A stretch of DNA of 11,670 nucleotides from an uncultured Blautia sp. (GTDB taxonomy: Bacteria > Bacillota > Clostridia > Lachnospirales > Lachnospiraceae): positions 1-11,670 of the forward strand of contig NZ_CAKROJ010000065.1 of NCBI RefSeq assembly GCF_934372025.1, read 5' to 3'. The notes below the pieces were generated by a model. That model saw nothing but the letters and a program-made list of their open reading frames with translations. It was not told where the DNA came from and did not search any database. The position numbers were made by a program, and so were the translations under genes. Shown one piece after another: positions 1 through 6,202 of this stretch; position 1 is the stretch's first letter; every line of letters begins with the position of its first letter.

Positions 1-224
1 TCAAATTCCGCTGTTACAATGAAACCTCTTGGTGTATGTTCGATGTTTCGAATAATTCCATGCGTTGCTTTGATGCGCTCAGAGTTTTTATAACATCCGG
101 ACATGGCCACGGCAGGTTCAATAATGTAACTGTAGTTCATGTATGACTGAAACTCTGAAATTTCAACTTCATCACCAATGTTGATCAGTCCCTGACGTTC
201 CATTTTAAATTTTTCCTGCCGCAT
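1..224 (-). CDS. Unrecognised small protein, C-terminus cut by window edge
   Basis: An open minus-strand frame runs from an ATG at 224 off the left edge without a stop, giving at least 74 residues. An in-frame ATG at 203 has an AGGA ten bases upstream. The ATG at 224 has only a weak AGAAG, so either could be the start. The visible protein has a Tyr-rich stretch (YMNYSYI, about 28-34), then a Met-Ser-Gly-Cys patch, and ends in alternating hydrophobic residues (GIIRNIE, GFIVTAEF). That suggests small beta-strands, perhaps a compact beta-barrel, but this is inference from pattern only. It follows dtd by about 50 bases on the same strand with no terminator between, so co-transcription is likely. 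I recognise no motif and assign no function. Coding is supported by the open frame and codon-like composition. Confidence 0.6.
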   Translation of the reverse strand, partial: MRQEKFKMERQGLINIGDEVEISEFQSYMNYSYIIEPAVAMSGCYKNSERIKATHGIIRNIEHTPRGFIVTAEF

Positions 225-275
225 TAAAATTCTTCTTTCTGTTATGAGATTCTTTCATTCATATGTCATCTGTTT

Positions 276-722
276 CTACATGATCTTTTCGTCCAGAATG
301 ATCGTGAACGGTCCGTCATTGATCAGAGAAATTTTCATGTCCGCACCAAAAATCCCATGTTCAACGACAGGAGCTGTTTTCTTTGCCTCCTGAATCATAT
401 ATTCATATAATTCCTCAGCCATATGCGGTTCTCCAGCCTCAATAAAGCTCGGTCTGTTGCCTTTCTTACAGTTTGCATATAATGTAAACTGCGATACAAG
501 CAAAAGTTCTCCGTCCACATCCTTTAAGGAAAGATTTGTTTTTCCCTCAGAATCCTCAAAAATACGCAATCCGAGTAATTTTCTGAGATATTTGTCAGCT
601 ACTTCTCTGGTATCTTCATGTCCTGCACCCACAAAAACGAGAAGTCCTTTGTTGATTTTTCCAACTGTATTTCCGTCTACCTGTACCTCTGCCTGAAGTA
701 CACGCTGTATTACAAGTCGCAT
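276..722 (-). CDS. dtd: D-aminoacyl-tRNA deacylase
   Basis: The cytosolic proofreading enzyme hydrolyses D-aminoacyl-tRNAs (D-Tyr and others) and, in the known family, Gly mischarged on tRNA-Ala. That releases the tRNA and keeps D-residues out of proteins. The 148-residue length matches the family (about 145). Signatures are visible: the SQFT motif at 77-80, whose Thr80 is the family's conserved active-site threonine, and NDGPFT at 135-140 with the Gly-Pro pair (137-138) that forms the chirality-rejecting cis-proline loop. Conserved GIFGADM precedes it at 123-129. The ATG at 722 is set by a GGAGG seven bases upstream. It lies 43 bases after the kinase-like gene on the same strand and likely shares its promoter. 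No key residue is missing. Confidence 0.96.
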   Translation of the reverse strand: MRLVIQRVLQAEVQVDGNTVGKINKGLLVFVGAGHEDTREVADKYLRKLLGLRIFEDSEGKTNLSLKDVDGELLLVSQFTLYANCKKGNRPSFIEAGEPHMAEELYEYMIQEAKKTAPVVEHGIFGADMKISLINDGPFTIILDEKIM

Positions 723-765
723 TCTGTCTCCTCCGTCTGCAGCAGGGTCATGAGATCATATTGCA

Positions 766-1407
766 TTATTTGGATGTTTTGGTGCTGTCAAAAATCTTCA
801 CAGCTTCGATCAACATTTCCGTTGCATGCTCAATGCCCAGTTTGCTGCTGTCTACACAAAGATTATAGCTCTGTGCAGATCCCCATTTCTTATTGGTATA
901 ATAATTATAATAGCTTGCTCTGCTCTTATCTGTCTTTGTTATCATATCTTTCGCTTCTTTTGAAGTTTTGTTGTATTTGGAAGCAATTCGATTGATTCTC
1001 CAGTCAAGATCTGCATGAACAAACACGCTGAAACAGTCCTTCCAGTCTGCAAGTGCGTAATCTGCACAGCGGCCTACCATGACACATGGTCCTTCGCCTG
1101 CCAGTTTCTTGATCGCATCAAACTGAGCCAAAAAGATTTTGTGGTTCATTGGCATATCTGAAAATCCGGATGAAGAATATCCAAAAGAATACGTATCCAT
1201 TACAAGAGAATACAGAAAACTGTTCGTTGGTTTCTCATCGTGATGTTCAAACAACTCTTTACAGATACCACTGTCGTTTGCGGCATGTTCCAGGAGCTCC
1301 TTATCATAACATTTGATTCCAAAATATTTGGCTACTTCCTGTCCGATCTGTCTTCCGGCGCTTCCATATTCACGTCCGATTGTAATAATTGAGCTTGTGC
1401 TGTTCAT
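766..1407 (-). CDS. Cytidylate kinase-like family protein
   Basis: This predicted P-loop phosphotransferase has 213 residues and is of the cytidylate-kinase-like family common in Clostridia. That family is distinct from canonical Cmk, and its true substrate is generally unproven. Visible features are the N-terminal strand and loop ITIGREYGSAGRQIG (8-22), which stands in for the Walker A of Cmk; YDKELL (35-39 onward); a core strand and turn VMVGRCADYAL (109-119); and a basic Arg/Lys-rich lid region, RINRIASKYNK (137-147). The usual GSGG of this loop is GSAG here. I chose the ATG at 1407 because GGGAG lies eight bases upstream. A longer TTG-started frame at 1428 would place its start codon ahead of that site with no SD of its own. 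It has its own promoter (1496-1524) and a structured leader, so it is probably expressed apart from rluD. Nucleotide kinase activity is inferred only. Confidence 0.85.
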   Translation of the reverse strand: MNSTSSIITIGREYGSAGRQIGQEVAKYFGIKCYDKELLEHAANDSGICKELFEHHDEKPTNSFLYSLVMDTYSFGYSSSGFSDMPMNHKIFLAQFDAIKKLAGEGPCVMVGRCADYALADWKDCFSVFVHADLDWRINRIASKYNKTSKEAKDMITKTDKSRASYYNYYTNKKWGSAQSYNLCVDSSKLGIEHATEMLIEAVKIFDSTKTSK

Positions 1408-1436
1408 AGTATACACTCCCTTCTGCAAAAATCATG

Positions 1437-1482
1437 GTAACTGTTCCGCCCCTTTGTGGGATACTATCTGCTGAATAGTTAC
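1437..1482 (-). promoter_or_regulatory. Structured 5' leader with two alternative hairpins
   Basis: In the transcript of the kinase-like gene, arms at 1473-1482 and 1437-1446 can pair over ten positions with one A-C mismatch. A smaller CCC/GGG helix can form inside. The first arm also contains ACTAT, which can instead pair with ATAGT (stem 1475-1479 with 1463-1467, 7-base loop). The two folds exclude each other. A run of five T follows the long stem after five bases, about 20 bases before the start codon. This could be an attenuator, a weak terminator for rluD read-through, or chance. No known riboswitch is recognised. Confidence 0.35.
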
Positions 1483-1495
1483 AAATGATGTTACT

Positions 1496-1524
1496 ATTAT
1501 ACAATATTCCCACAATATTTCCAA
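1496..1524 (-). promoter_or_regulatory. Promoter of the kinase-like gene and dtd
   Basis: On the minus strand, TTGGAA (1519-1524, four of six matches to the -35 consensus) is followed after exactly 17 bases by a perfect TATAAT (1496-1501). The -35 directly abuts the rluD stop codon (1525-1527). Transcription would start near 1489 and leave a leader of about 80 bases before the start at 1407. This is a housekeeping-sigma-type site read from sequence. Confidence 0.75.
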
Positions 1525-2439
1525 CTATTTTCTCAATTTATCTAAAAGTTTTGAAAAATATTCCGGTATAGGAGCTTCGAATTCCATATATTCGCCTGTC
1601 ACAGGATGTATAAATCCAAGAATCATTGCATGAAGTGCCTGTCCCTGAAGATGATACGGATTTTTGGCTGAACCATAAACAGTATCTCCCAGAAGCGGAT
1701 GTCCAAGGCTCGCCATATGCACACGGATCTGATGTGTACGGCCGGTCTCAAGACGGCATTCAATATAAGTTGTCTGTCCAAAACGCTCCAGAACTTTGTA
1801 ATGCGTGACCGCATCTTTTCCGTTTTTATGGTTGATCGCCATTTTTTTGCGATCGATCGGATGACGCCCGATCGGTGCATCTACCGTACCCTCATCTTCT
1901 TTGATATTTCCCTGTACAATGGCGCGGTAACGTCTCTTGATACTGTGTTCTTTCAGCTGCTCGGCAAGATTTCTGTGTACCATATCATCCTTGCAGATCA
2001 GAAGTGCTCCCGTCGTATCCTTGTCAATTCGATGTACGATTCCCGGGCGCATGACACCATTGATCCCGGACAGATTTTCTCCACAATGCGCCATTATGGC
2101 ATTCACAAGTGTTCCCTCCATATGGCCGGCACTCGGATGTACTACCATGTCTTTTGGCTTATTTACCACGAGCAGCCACTGATCCTCATATAGAATATCC
2201 AGCGGAATTGCCTCCGGTTTGATATCTGGAGCCTGCAGATCCGGAATATTAAGTACAATATGATCTCCCGGCTGTGTTTTATAATTCGCCTTGACAATAC
2301 GGGAATTCACAGAAACCGCTCCATCCTTCAGAAGCTTCTGCAGATAGGAACGCGAAAGATCCGAACAGTTATCTGCCAGATAACGGTCGATTCTGAGACT
2401 CTTTTCTGAAGAATCCACATTAAACTCTAGTATTTCCAT
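1525..2439 (-). CDS. rluD: RluA/RluD-family 23S rRNA pseudouridine synthase
   Basis: The enzyme isomerises uridines to pseudouridine in large-subunit rRNA. The family also includes RluA, RluB and RluC types, so the exact target is uncertain. The 304-residue protein starts with an S4 RNA-binding domain (about 14-62). The catalytic domain follows, with HRIDKDTTG at 136-144 supplying the catalytic Asp139 and the family motif GRTHQIRVH at 233-241. The closing IPEYF segment is also typical. The ATG at 2439 has AGGA seven bases upstream. The lspA stop lies only three bases before this ATG, so the two are surely co-transcribed; the pair lspA-rluD is a familiar arrangement in Firmicutes. It is the last gene of the seven-gene operon. 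All key residues are present. Confidence 0.94.
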   Translation of the reverse strand: MEILEFNVDSSEKSLRIDRYLADNCSDLSRSYLQKLLKDGAVSVNSRIVKANYKTQPGDHIVLNIPDLQAPDIKPEAIPLDILYEDQWLLVVNKPKDMVVHPSAGHMEGTLVNAIMAHCGENLSGINGVMRPGIVHRIDKDTTGALLICKDDMVHRNLAEQLKEHSIKRRYRAIVQGNIKEDEGTVDAPIGRHPIDRKKMAINHKNGKDAVTHYKVLERFGQTTYIECRLETGRTHQIRVHMASLGHPLLGDTVYGSAKNPYHLQGQALHAMILGFIHPVTGEYMEFEAPIPEYFSKLLDKLRK

Positions 2440-2442
2440 AAG

Positions 2443-2961
2443 TCATCCTTTACATCTTATAAATTCAAAATCTTCGTCCTTATAATAAAAAAGAACAAGT
2501 ATCGTCAACAAAATTCCCCCGCATACAACATAAATATCTGCGACATTGAATACCGGGAAATCAATCAATGCAAAATAAATAAAATCCACAACAAATCCAC
2601 GAAATGCACGGTCAATAAAATTACCCACTGCACCACCTGCAAGAATCCCGCCTGTCAGAATGAGTGGCAGATAATAACCTGTCTTCGGGATCTTATAAAA
2701 AATCCACAGCAGGGCAATGCAAAAAAACGTGCATAATACCAGAAAGAGCATCTGGCGTCCCTGAAGCATGCCAAATGCCATTCCTCTGTTTTCGAGATAC
2801 TGAAATTCCAGCACACCTGAAATAAGTGTAACACCGGATGTACCTTTCAATTTAGAAATTGCCAGATACTTTGTAACCTGATCCGCCAGTATCAGTAATG
2901 CAATACCGCTGAGCCAGAGTGACAAAGCACCTGCAAAAGAAATCTGTTTTTTTGTATTCAT
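2443..2961 (-). CDS. lspA: Lipoprotein signal peptidase (signal peptidase II)
   Basis: This membrane aspartyl protease removes signal peptides from prolipoproteins after lipidation of the lipobox cysteine. It has 172 residues and four hydrophobic segments (about 13-30, 68-88, 97-113, 138-160). Catalytic motifs are intact: GNFIDR at 113-118 carrying Asp117, and FNVADIY at 138-144 carrying Asp142. Conserved DQVTK (27-31) and ENRGMAFG (57-64) are also seen. The more usual sequence at the latter is NxGAAF, so Met at 61 is a mild variant. Its ATG overlaps the aroB stop (ATGA), and AGGAG sits nine bases upstream, which points to translational coupling. The C-terminal tail (KDEDFEFIRCKG) is short and charged, presumably cytosolic. 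Confidence 0.96.
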   Translation of the reverse strand: MNTKKQISFAGALSLWLSGIALLILADQVTKYLAISKLKGTSGVTLISGVLEFQYLENRGMAFGMLQGRQMLFLVLCTFFCIALLWIFYKIPKTGYYLPLILTGGILAGGAVGNFIDRAFRGFVVDFIYFALIDFPVFNVADIYVVCGGILLTILVLFYYKDEDFEFIRCKG

Positions 2962-4049
2962 CGAAGAATCTCCTGAATTCCTTCCAGCAGTTCCTGATCC
3001 GTCACAGTACAGTCAATAAAACTGCTTCCAATTCCCTTCATGAGAACAAATTTAATCTGTCCCTGTTCCATTTTCTTGTCTTTTCTGGTTGCAGCAAGAA
3101 CAGCCTGTGGTTCCAGTCCTTCCACATAAACCGGCAGATGATATGCCATGCATCCCTGCACGATCTGCTGATATTCATCCTGAGTAAGCAGATCACGTTT
3201 CTGTGAAATTCTGGCAGCTGCGACAAGACCGACTGCAACACACTGTCCATGAAGCATTTTGAAATCCATCAGCTTTTCAACAGCATGACCGATGGTATGT
3301 CCCAGATTGAGAAGCGCACGTTCTCCCTGCTCTCTGGGATCGCGCTCTACAACCCCCGCCTTGATCTCACAGCAGCGACGAATCATTTTTTTCAGAAGAT
3401 CCGTATCCAGCTGCTGAATCTTATCCTGGTTCTCACATACAAATTGATAAAAATCTCCGTCGCAGATAAGACCGGTTTTCAGGACCTCGCCTATACCACA
3501 GGCAAACTGCTCTGCCGGAAGTGAACGCAGAGTATTCAGATTCATATATACCAGACGCGGCTGATGAAATGCTCCGACCATATTCTTATACTGATCCAGA
3601 TCCACTCCTGTTTTGCCGCCAACACTGCTGTCCACCTGAGAAAGAAGTGTCGTTGGTACCTGAATAAAGTCAATTCCACGAAGATATGTAGCAGCTCCAA
3701 ATCCTGCCAGATCACCGACTACACCACCACCCAGTGCGACCACCAGACTTTTACGGTCCAGCTTTTCCTCAACCAGTACCTTGTAAAGCTGCTGTACTGT
3801 GTTCAGATTTTTACTTTTTTCGCCGGCAGTAAATGTAAACACAGATATTTTGGATGCCACCGGTGCAAGTGCCATCTGCACCTGAGCTGCATAAAGCGGT
3901 GCTACATTCGTATCAGTCACGATACAGAAATTTCTGTTTTCAAGTCCCTCTGCCCGAACTGCTTCTGCAAGTTTTTCAAAACCTTCTTCAAAATAAATCG
4001 GATAATAAAAATCACCGTTTCTTCTGACCTGTAATACATCTGTGCCCAT
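2958..4049 (-). CDS. aroB: 3-dehydroquinate synthase
   Basis: The cytosolic NAD-dependent metalloenzyme converts DAHP to 3-dehydroquinate, step two of the shikimate pathway to aromatic amino acids. The 363-residue length is normal. The NAD-binding region GGGVVGDLAGF lies at 107-117, followed by TTLLSQVDSSVGGKTGVD (133-150) and NMVGAFHQP (156-164). The three metal ligands are visible: Glu188 in GEVLK, His251 in LNLGH and His267 in LHG. The ATG at 4049 follows AGGAGG by nine bases. It sits 20 bases after ylmH and overlaps lspA by four bases. No other aro gene is in the window, so its place among cell-envelope and translation genes looks like operon convenience rather than pathway grouping. Confidence 0.97.
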   Translation of the reverse strand: MGTDVLQVRRNGDFYYPIYFEEGFEKLAEAVRAEGLENRNFCIVTDTNVAPLYAAQVQMALAPVASKISVFTFTAGEKSKNLNTVQQLYKVLVEEKLDRKSLVVALGGGVVGDLAGFGAATYLRGIDFIQVPTTLLSQVDSSVGGKTGVDLDQYKNMVGAFHQPRLVYMNLNTLRSLPAEQFACGIGEVLKTGLICDGDFYQFVCENQDKIQQLDTDLLKKMIRRCCEIKAGVVERDPREQGERALLNLGHTIGHAVEKLMDFKMLHGQCVAVGLVAAARISQKRDLLTQDEYQQIVQGCMAYHLPVYVEGLEPQAVLAATRKDKKMEQGQIKFVLMKGIGSSFIDCTVTDQELLEGIQEILR

Positions 4050-4069
4050 ATGTTCTGTCCTCCTGTTTT

Positions 4070-4822
4070 TTACTGATAGCGTAACAGCTTCACACTGTTT
4101 CGACCCTTTTTTGTCTGCCTGGAGACACCTTCAAAACGAAAGCGGCCCTTTCCCCGTACGGAAATAATATCACCATCTTTTGGTTCATATCCATTTGAAG
4201 TGATCAGTCTGCCATTTACAAATACCTGGCCACCTTCAATAAACTGCACCATGCTGCTCCTTGAAGTCTGAAAAGCCAGTCCGATCAGCGCATCCAGTCG
4301 TACGGATGCACATGTTCCGTTGATTTCCTGGAATTCCGGTTCCGGAATATGATCCGGATTATCGACCATCGAGATTTTCATTGTCGTATGACGTACCCGG
4401 GTAAGATTTTCAATGATAAAATCTGCAATCTTTTCATGACAGAAGATCCATGCAGTGTGTTCCTGCACAAGAATATCTCCGATCACAGATCGTTCAATTC
4501 CCAGATTAAGTACTGCCCCAAGGAAATCCCTGTGTGTCAGTTCCTCTGAGAATTTTGCTGCCAGTGGCTCAACCTTCAGACAGCAGATCGGATATTTCCA
4601 GGGAAACAAAAGAGCATCCGGATGAAATGCTGCCATCTGACGCTCTGCCTGTTCGTAACCGCCAAAGCATTCCACAACCACGCCTGGCATCTGATTTTTA
4701 CGGTCATTTATGATGTTTTGTTCGTTTAAATTAAGAAAATCCGAAAAAGTGACAATATCTCTCTGATAAGAGAGATTTGCCAGTTCTCGGATTCTCTTGA
4801 TAAAGAATTCGTCTTTTTCCAT
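4070..4822 (-). CDS. ylmH: YlmH-like S4-domain RNA-binding protein
   Basis: Homologue of the YlmH protein encoded beside sepF in many Firmicutes. B. subtilis YlmH has been linked to clearing stalled ribosomes/peptidyl-tRNA, which I take from family knowledge rather than from this sequence. With the ATG at 4822 it is 250 residues. The N-terminal domain carries the family patch FGGYEQAERQMAAF (53-66) and the signature HRDFLGAVLNLGIERSVIGD (97-116). The S4 domain follows at about 173-230 (SVRLDAL, VFVNGRL). The sepF stop lies five bases upstream as TGA TAA. The start is not certain: a TTG at 4831 overlaps that stop, and neither has a good SD (an AGG lies 12 bases before the ATG), so coupling to sepF translation is likely. 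The basic C-terminus (TKKGRNSVK) suits RNA binding. Confidence 0.9.
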   Translation of the reverse strand: MEKDEFFIKRIRELANLSYQRDIVTFSDFLNLNEQNIINDRKNQMPGVVVECFGGYEQAERQMAAFHPDALLFPWKYPICCLKVEPLAAKFSEELTHRDFLGAVLNLGIERSVIGDILVQEHTAWIFCHEKIADFIIENLTRVRHTTMKISMVDNPDHIPEPEFQEINGTCASVRLDALIGLAFQTSRSSMVQFIEGGQVFVNGRLITSNGYEPKDGDIISVRGKGRFRFEGVSRQTKKGRNSVKLLRYQ

Positions 4823-4827
4823 TTTTA

Positions 4828-5460
4828 TCAATAACCTGCTCTTGCAGACGGAACCGGATTGCTTCCGAGAATGTTCTGAAGATCACCAGTGATATCTACA
4901 TTATATGGTCCAAGAATGAAGATATAACTGGATACCTTCTGCAGACTTCCGCCAAGAGAATAACATGCGCCAGATGTAAAATCAATGATTCTCTGTGCAA
5001 GCTCCATATCAATTCCTTCAAGATTCAATACAACTGTTGAATTGTCAACCAGCGTATCTGCGATTTCACGGGTATCTTCCATAGATGTAGGTCTGATCAC
5101 ACATACTTCCATATTTGCTGCCTGATTTCCCTTTCTGCTGCTTCTCATCGGAGTGATCTTAGATGAAGTATTTCGTACCGGCTTGTCCTGCTTAACAGAG
5201 GCTTTAGGTATGGAAACGGATTTCGCGGACTGCTTTGCTGAAGCCATAACCGGCTCATCATCGTCAAAATCATCCAGATCATCTTCATCATCTGCTTTTC
5301 TGGAGAACTTCTGGAAAAATTTCTTTACAGGCTTTTCTTCCTGATCATCATCCAGAAATTCATCATCTTCGCTGTCCAGAAGATCATCATCTAAATAATC
5401 ATCTTCATCATACTCATCGTTAAGTTTTACAGCATCTAACAGTTTATCTAAAACACTCAT
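4828..5460 (-). CDS. sepF: Cell division protein SepF
   Basis: SepF polymerises at the division site, binds the FtsZ tail, and anchors the Z-ring to the membrane through an N-terminal amphipathic helix. Here residues 1-13 (MSVLDKLLDAVKL) fit that helix. Residues about 14-70 are extremely acidic (runs of Asp and Glu). A basic/Ser/Lys-rich linker covers 75-115, and the conserved SepF core covers 117-200 (VCVIRPTSMEDTREIAD, LNLEGIDMELAQRIIDF, SGACYSLGGSLQKVS). At 210 residues it is longer than B. subtilis SepF (about 150), entirely through the linker. The ATG at 5460 is fixed by GGAG six bases upstream. A TTG at 5472 would sit inside the SD and is unlikely. It lies 30 bases after yggS. Confidence 0.94.
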   Translation of the reverse strand: MSVLDKLLDAVKLNDEYDEDDYLDDDLLDSEDDEFLDDDQEEKPVKKFFQKFSRKADDEDDLDDFDDDEPVMASAKQSAKSVSIPKASVKQDKPVRNTSSKITPMRSSRKGNQAANMEVCVIRPTSMEDTREIADTLVDNSTVVLNLEGIDMELAQRIIDFTSGACYSLGGSLQKVSSYIFILGPYNVDITGDLQNILGSNPVPSARAGY

Positions 5461-5490
5461 TTTAATCTCCAATCTTATTTGTCGTATGGC

Positions 5491-6183
5491 TCAACGTGCA
5501 TAATTTCGTTCACCGAAAATACCGGTTCCAACTCGAACCATCGTAGCGCCCTCCTGCACAGCCACCTGATAATCTCCGGTCATACCCATGCTCAAAACGC
5601 TCATACTAACATTATTAATGTTTTTGGCCGCAATGTCAACACTTAATTTCTTCAATTCACGGAAAATCCCTCGATTCTCTTCCGGATCTTCAACGTATGG
5701 AGCAATTGTCATCAGTCCTTTTATATTTATATGCGGCAATGCGGCAATTGATTCCACAAGTGAAAGAACTTCTTCTGTTTTCAGTCCGAATTTACTCTCT
5801 TCCTGCGCGACATTTACCTCAATAAGAACCGGAACCGTCACATTATGCTTGGCAGCTTCATTTTCAATCGTTTCAGCAAGTCTCAGAGAATCCACGGAAT
5901 GGATCAGTGCCACTTTATCCACAATATATTTTACTTTATTTCTCTGCAGATGTCCGATCATATGCCAGCGGATATCTGATGGCAGCTGCGGATACTTGTC
6001 CATGATCTCCTGTACTTTGTTTTCTCCGAAATCTCTTGAACCCGCATCATATGCTTCCTGCAGCATAGATACCGGTTTGGTCTTGCTGACTGAGATCAGA
6101 GTTACCTCATCCGGATCTCTGTTGACTGCTCTGCACGCCTCAATAATATTTTTACGAACCTGCTCAAGATTTTCTGTTATCAT
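5491..6183 (-). CDS. yggS: YggS/YlmE-type PLP homeostasis protein (PLPBP)
   Basis: This single-domain, fold-type III PLP-binding protein controls free pyridoxal phosphate and affects amino-acid balance; no enzyme activity is firmly known for the family. With the ATG at 6183 it has 230 residues. Lys34 in SVSKTKP (31-37) is the expected PLP Schiff-base lysine. Other conserved blocks are FGENKVQE (52-59), WHMIGHLQRNK (73-83), HSVDS (95-99), SKFGL (130-134) and the phosphate-binding end SMGMTGDY to VRVGTGIFGER (198-226). The start is set by AGGAGG eleven bases upstream; a longer frame reaching back into the hlyD-like gene has no SD. It follows that gene by 19 bases. The yggS(ylmE)-sepF(ylmF)-ylmH order is the same as in the B. 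subtilis ylm cluster, minus ylmG. Confidence 0.95.
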   Translation of the reverse strand: MITENLEQVRKNIIEACRAVNRDPDEVTLISVSKTKPVSMLQEAYDAGSRDFGENKVQEIMDKYPQLPSDIRWHMIGHLQRNKVKYIVDKVALIHSVDSLRLAETIENEAAKHNVTVPVLIEVNVAQEESKFGLKTEEVLSLVESIAALPHINIKGLMTIAPYVEDPEENRGIFRELKKLSVDIAAKNINNVSMSVLSMGMTGDYQVAVQEGATMVRVGTGIFGERNYAR

Positions 6184-6202
6184 AATTATATAAGCCTCCT
6201 GA

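Noticed and set aside
1427..1446. Strong intrinsic terminator for rluD
   Set aside because: A stem is present, but the T-run begins five bases after it and the stem has a mismatch; better described as a possible leader structure.
5588..6193. 201-codon plus-strand open frame
   Set aside because: Antisense to yggS, whose conserved PLP motifs establish the real frame.
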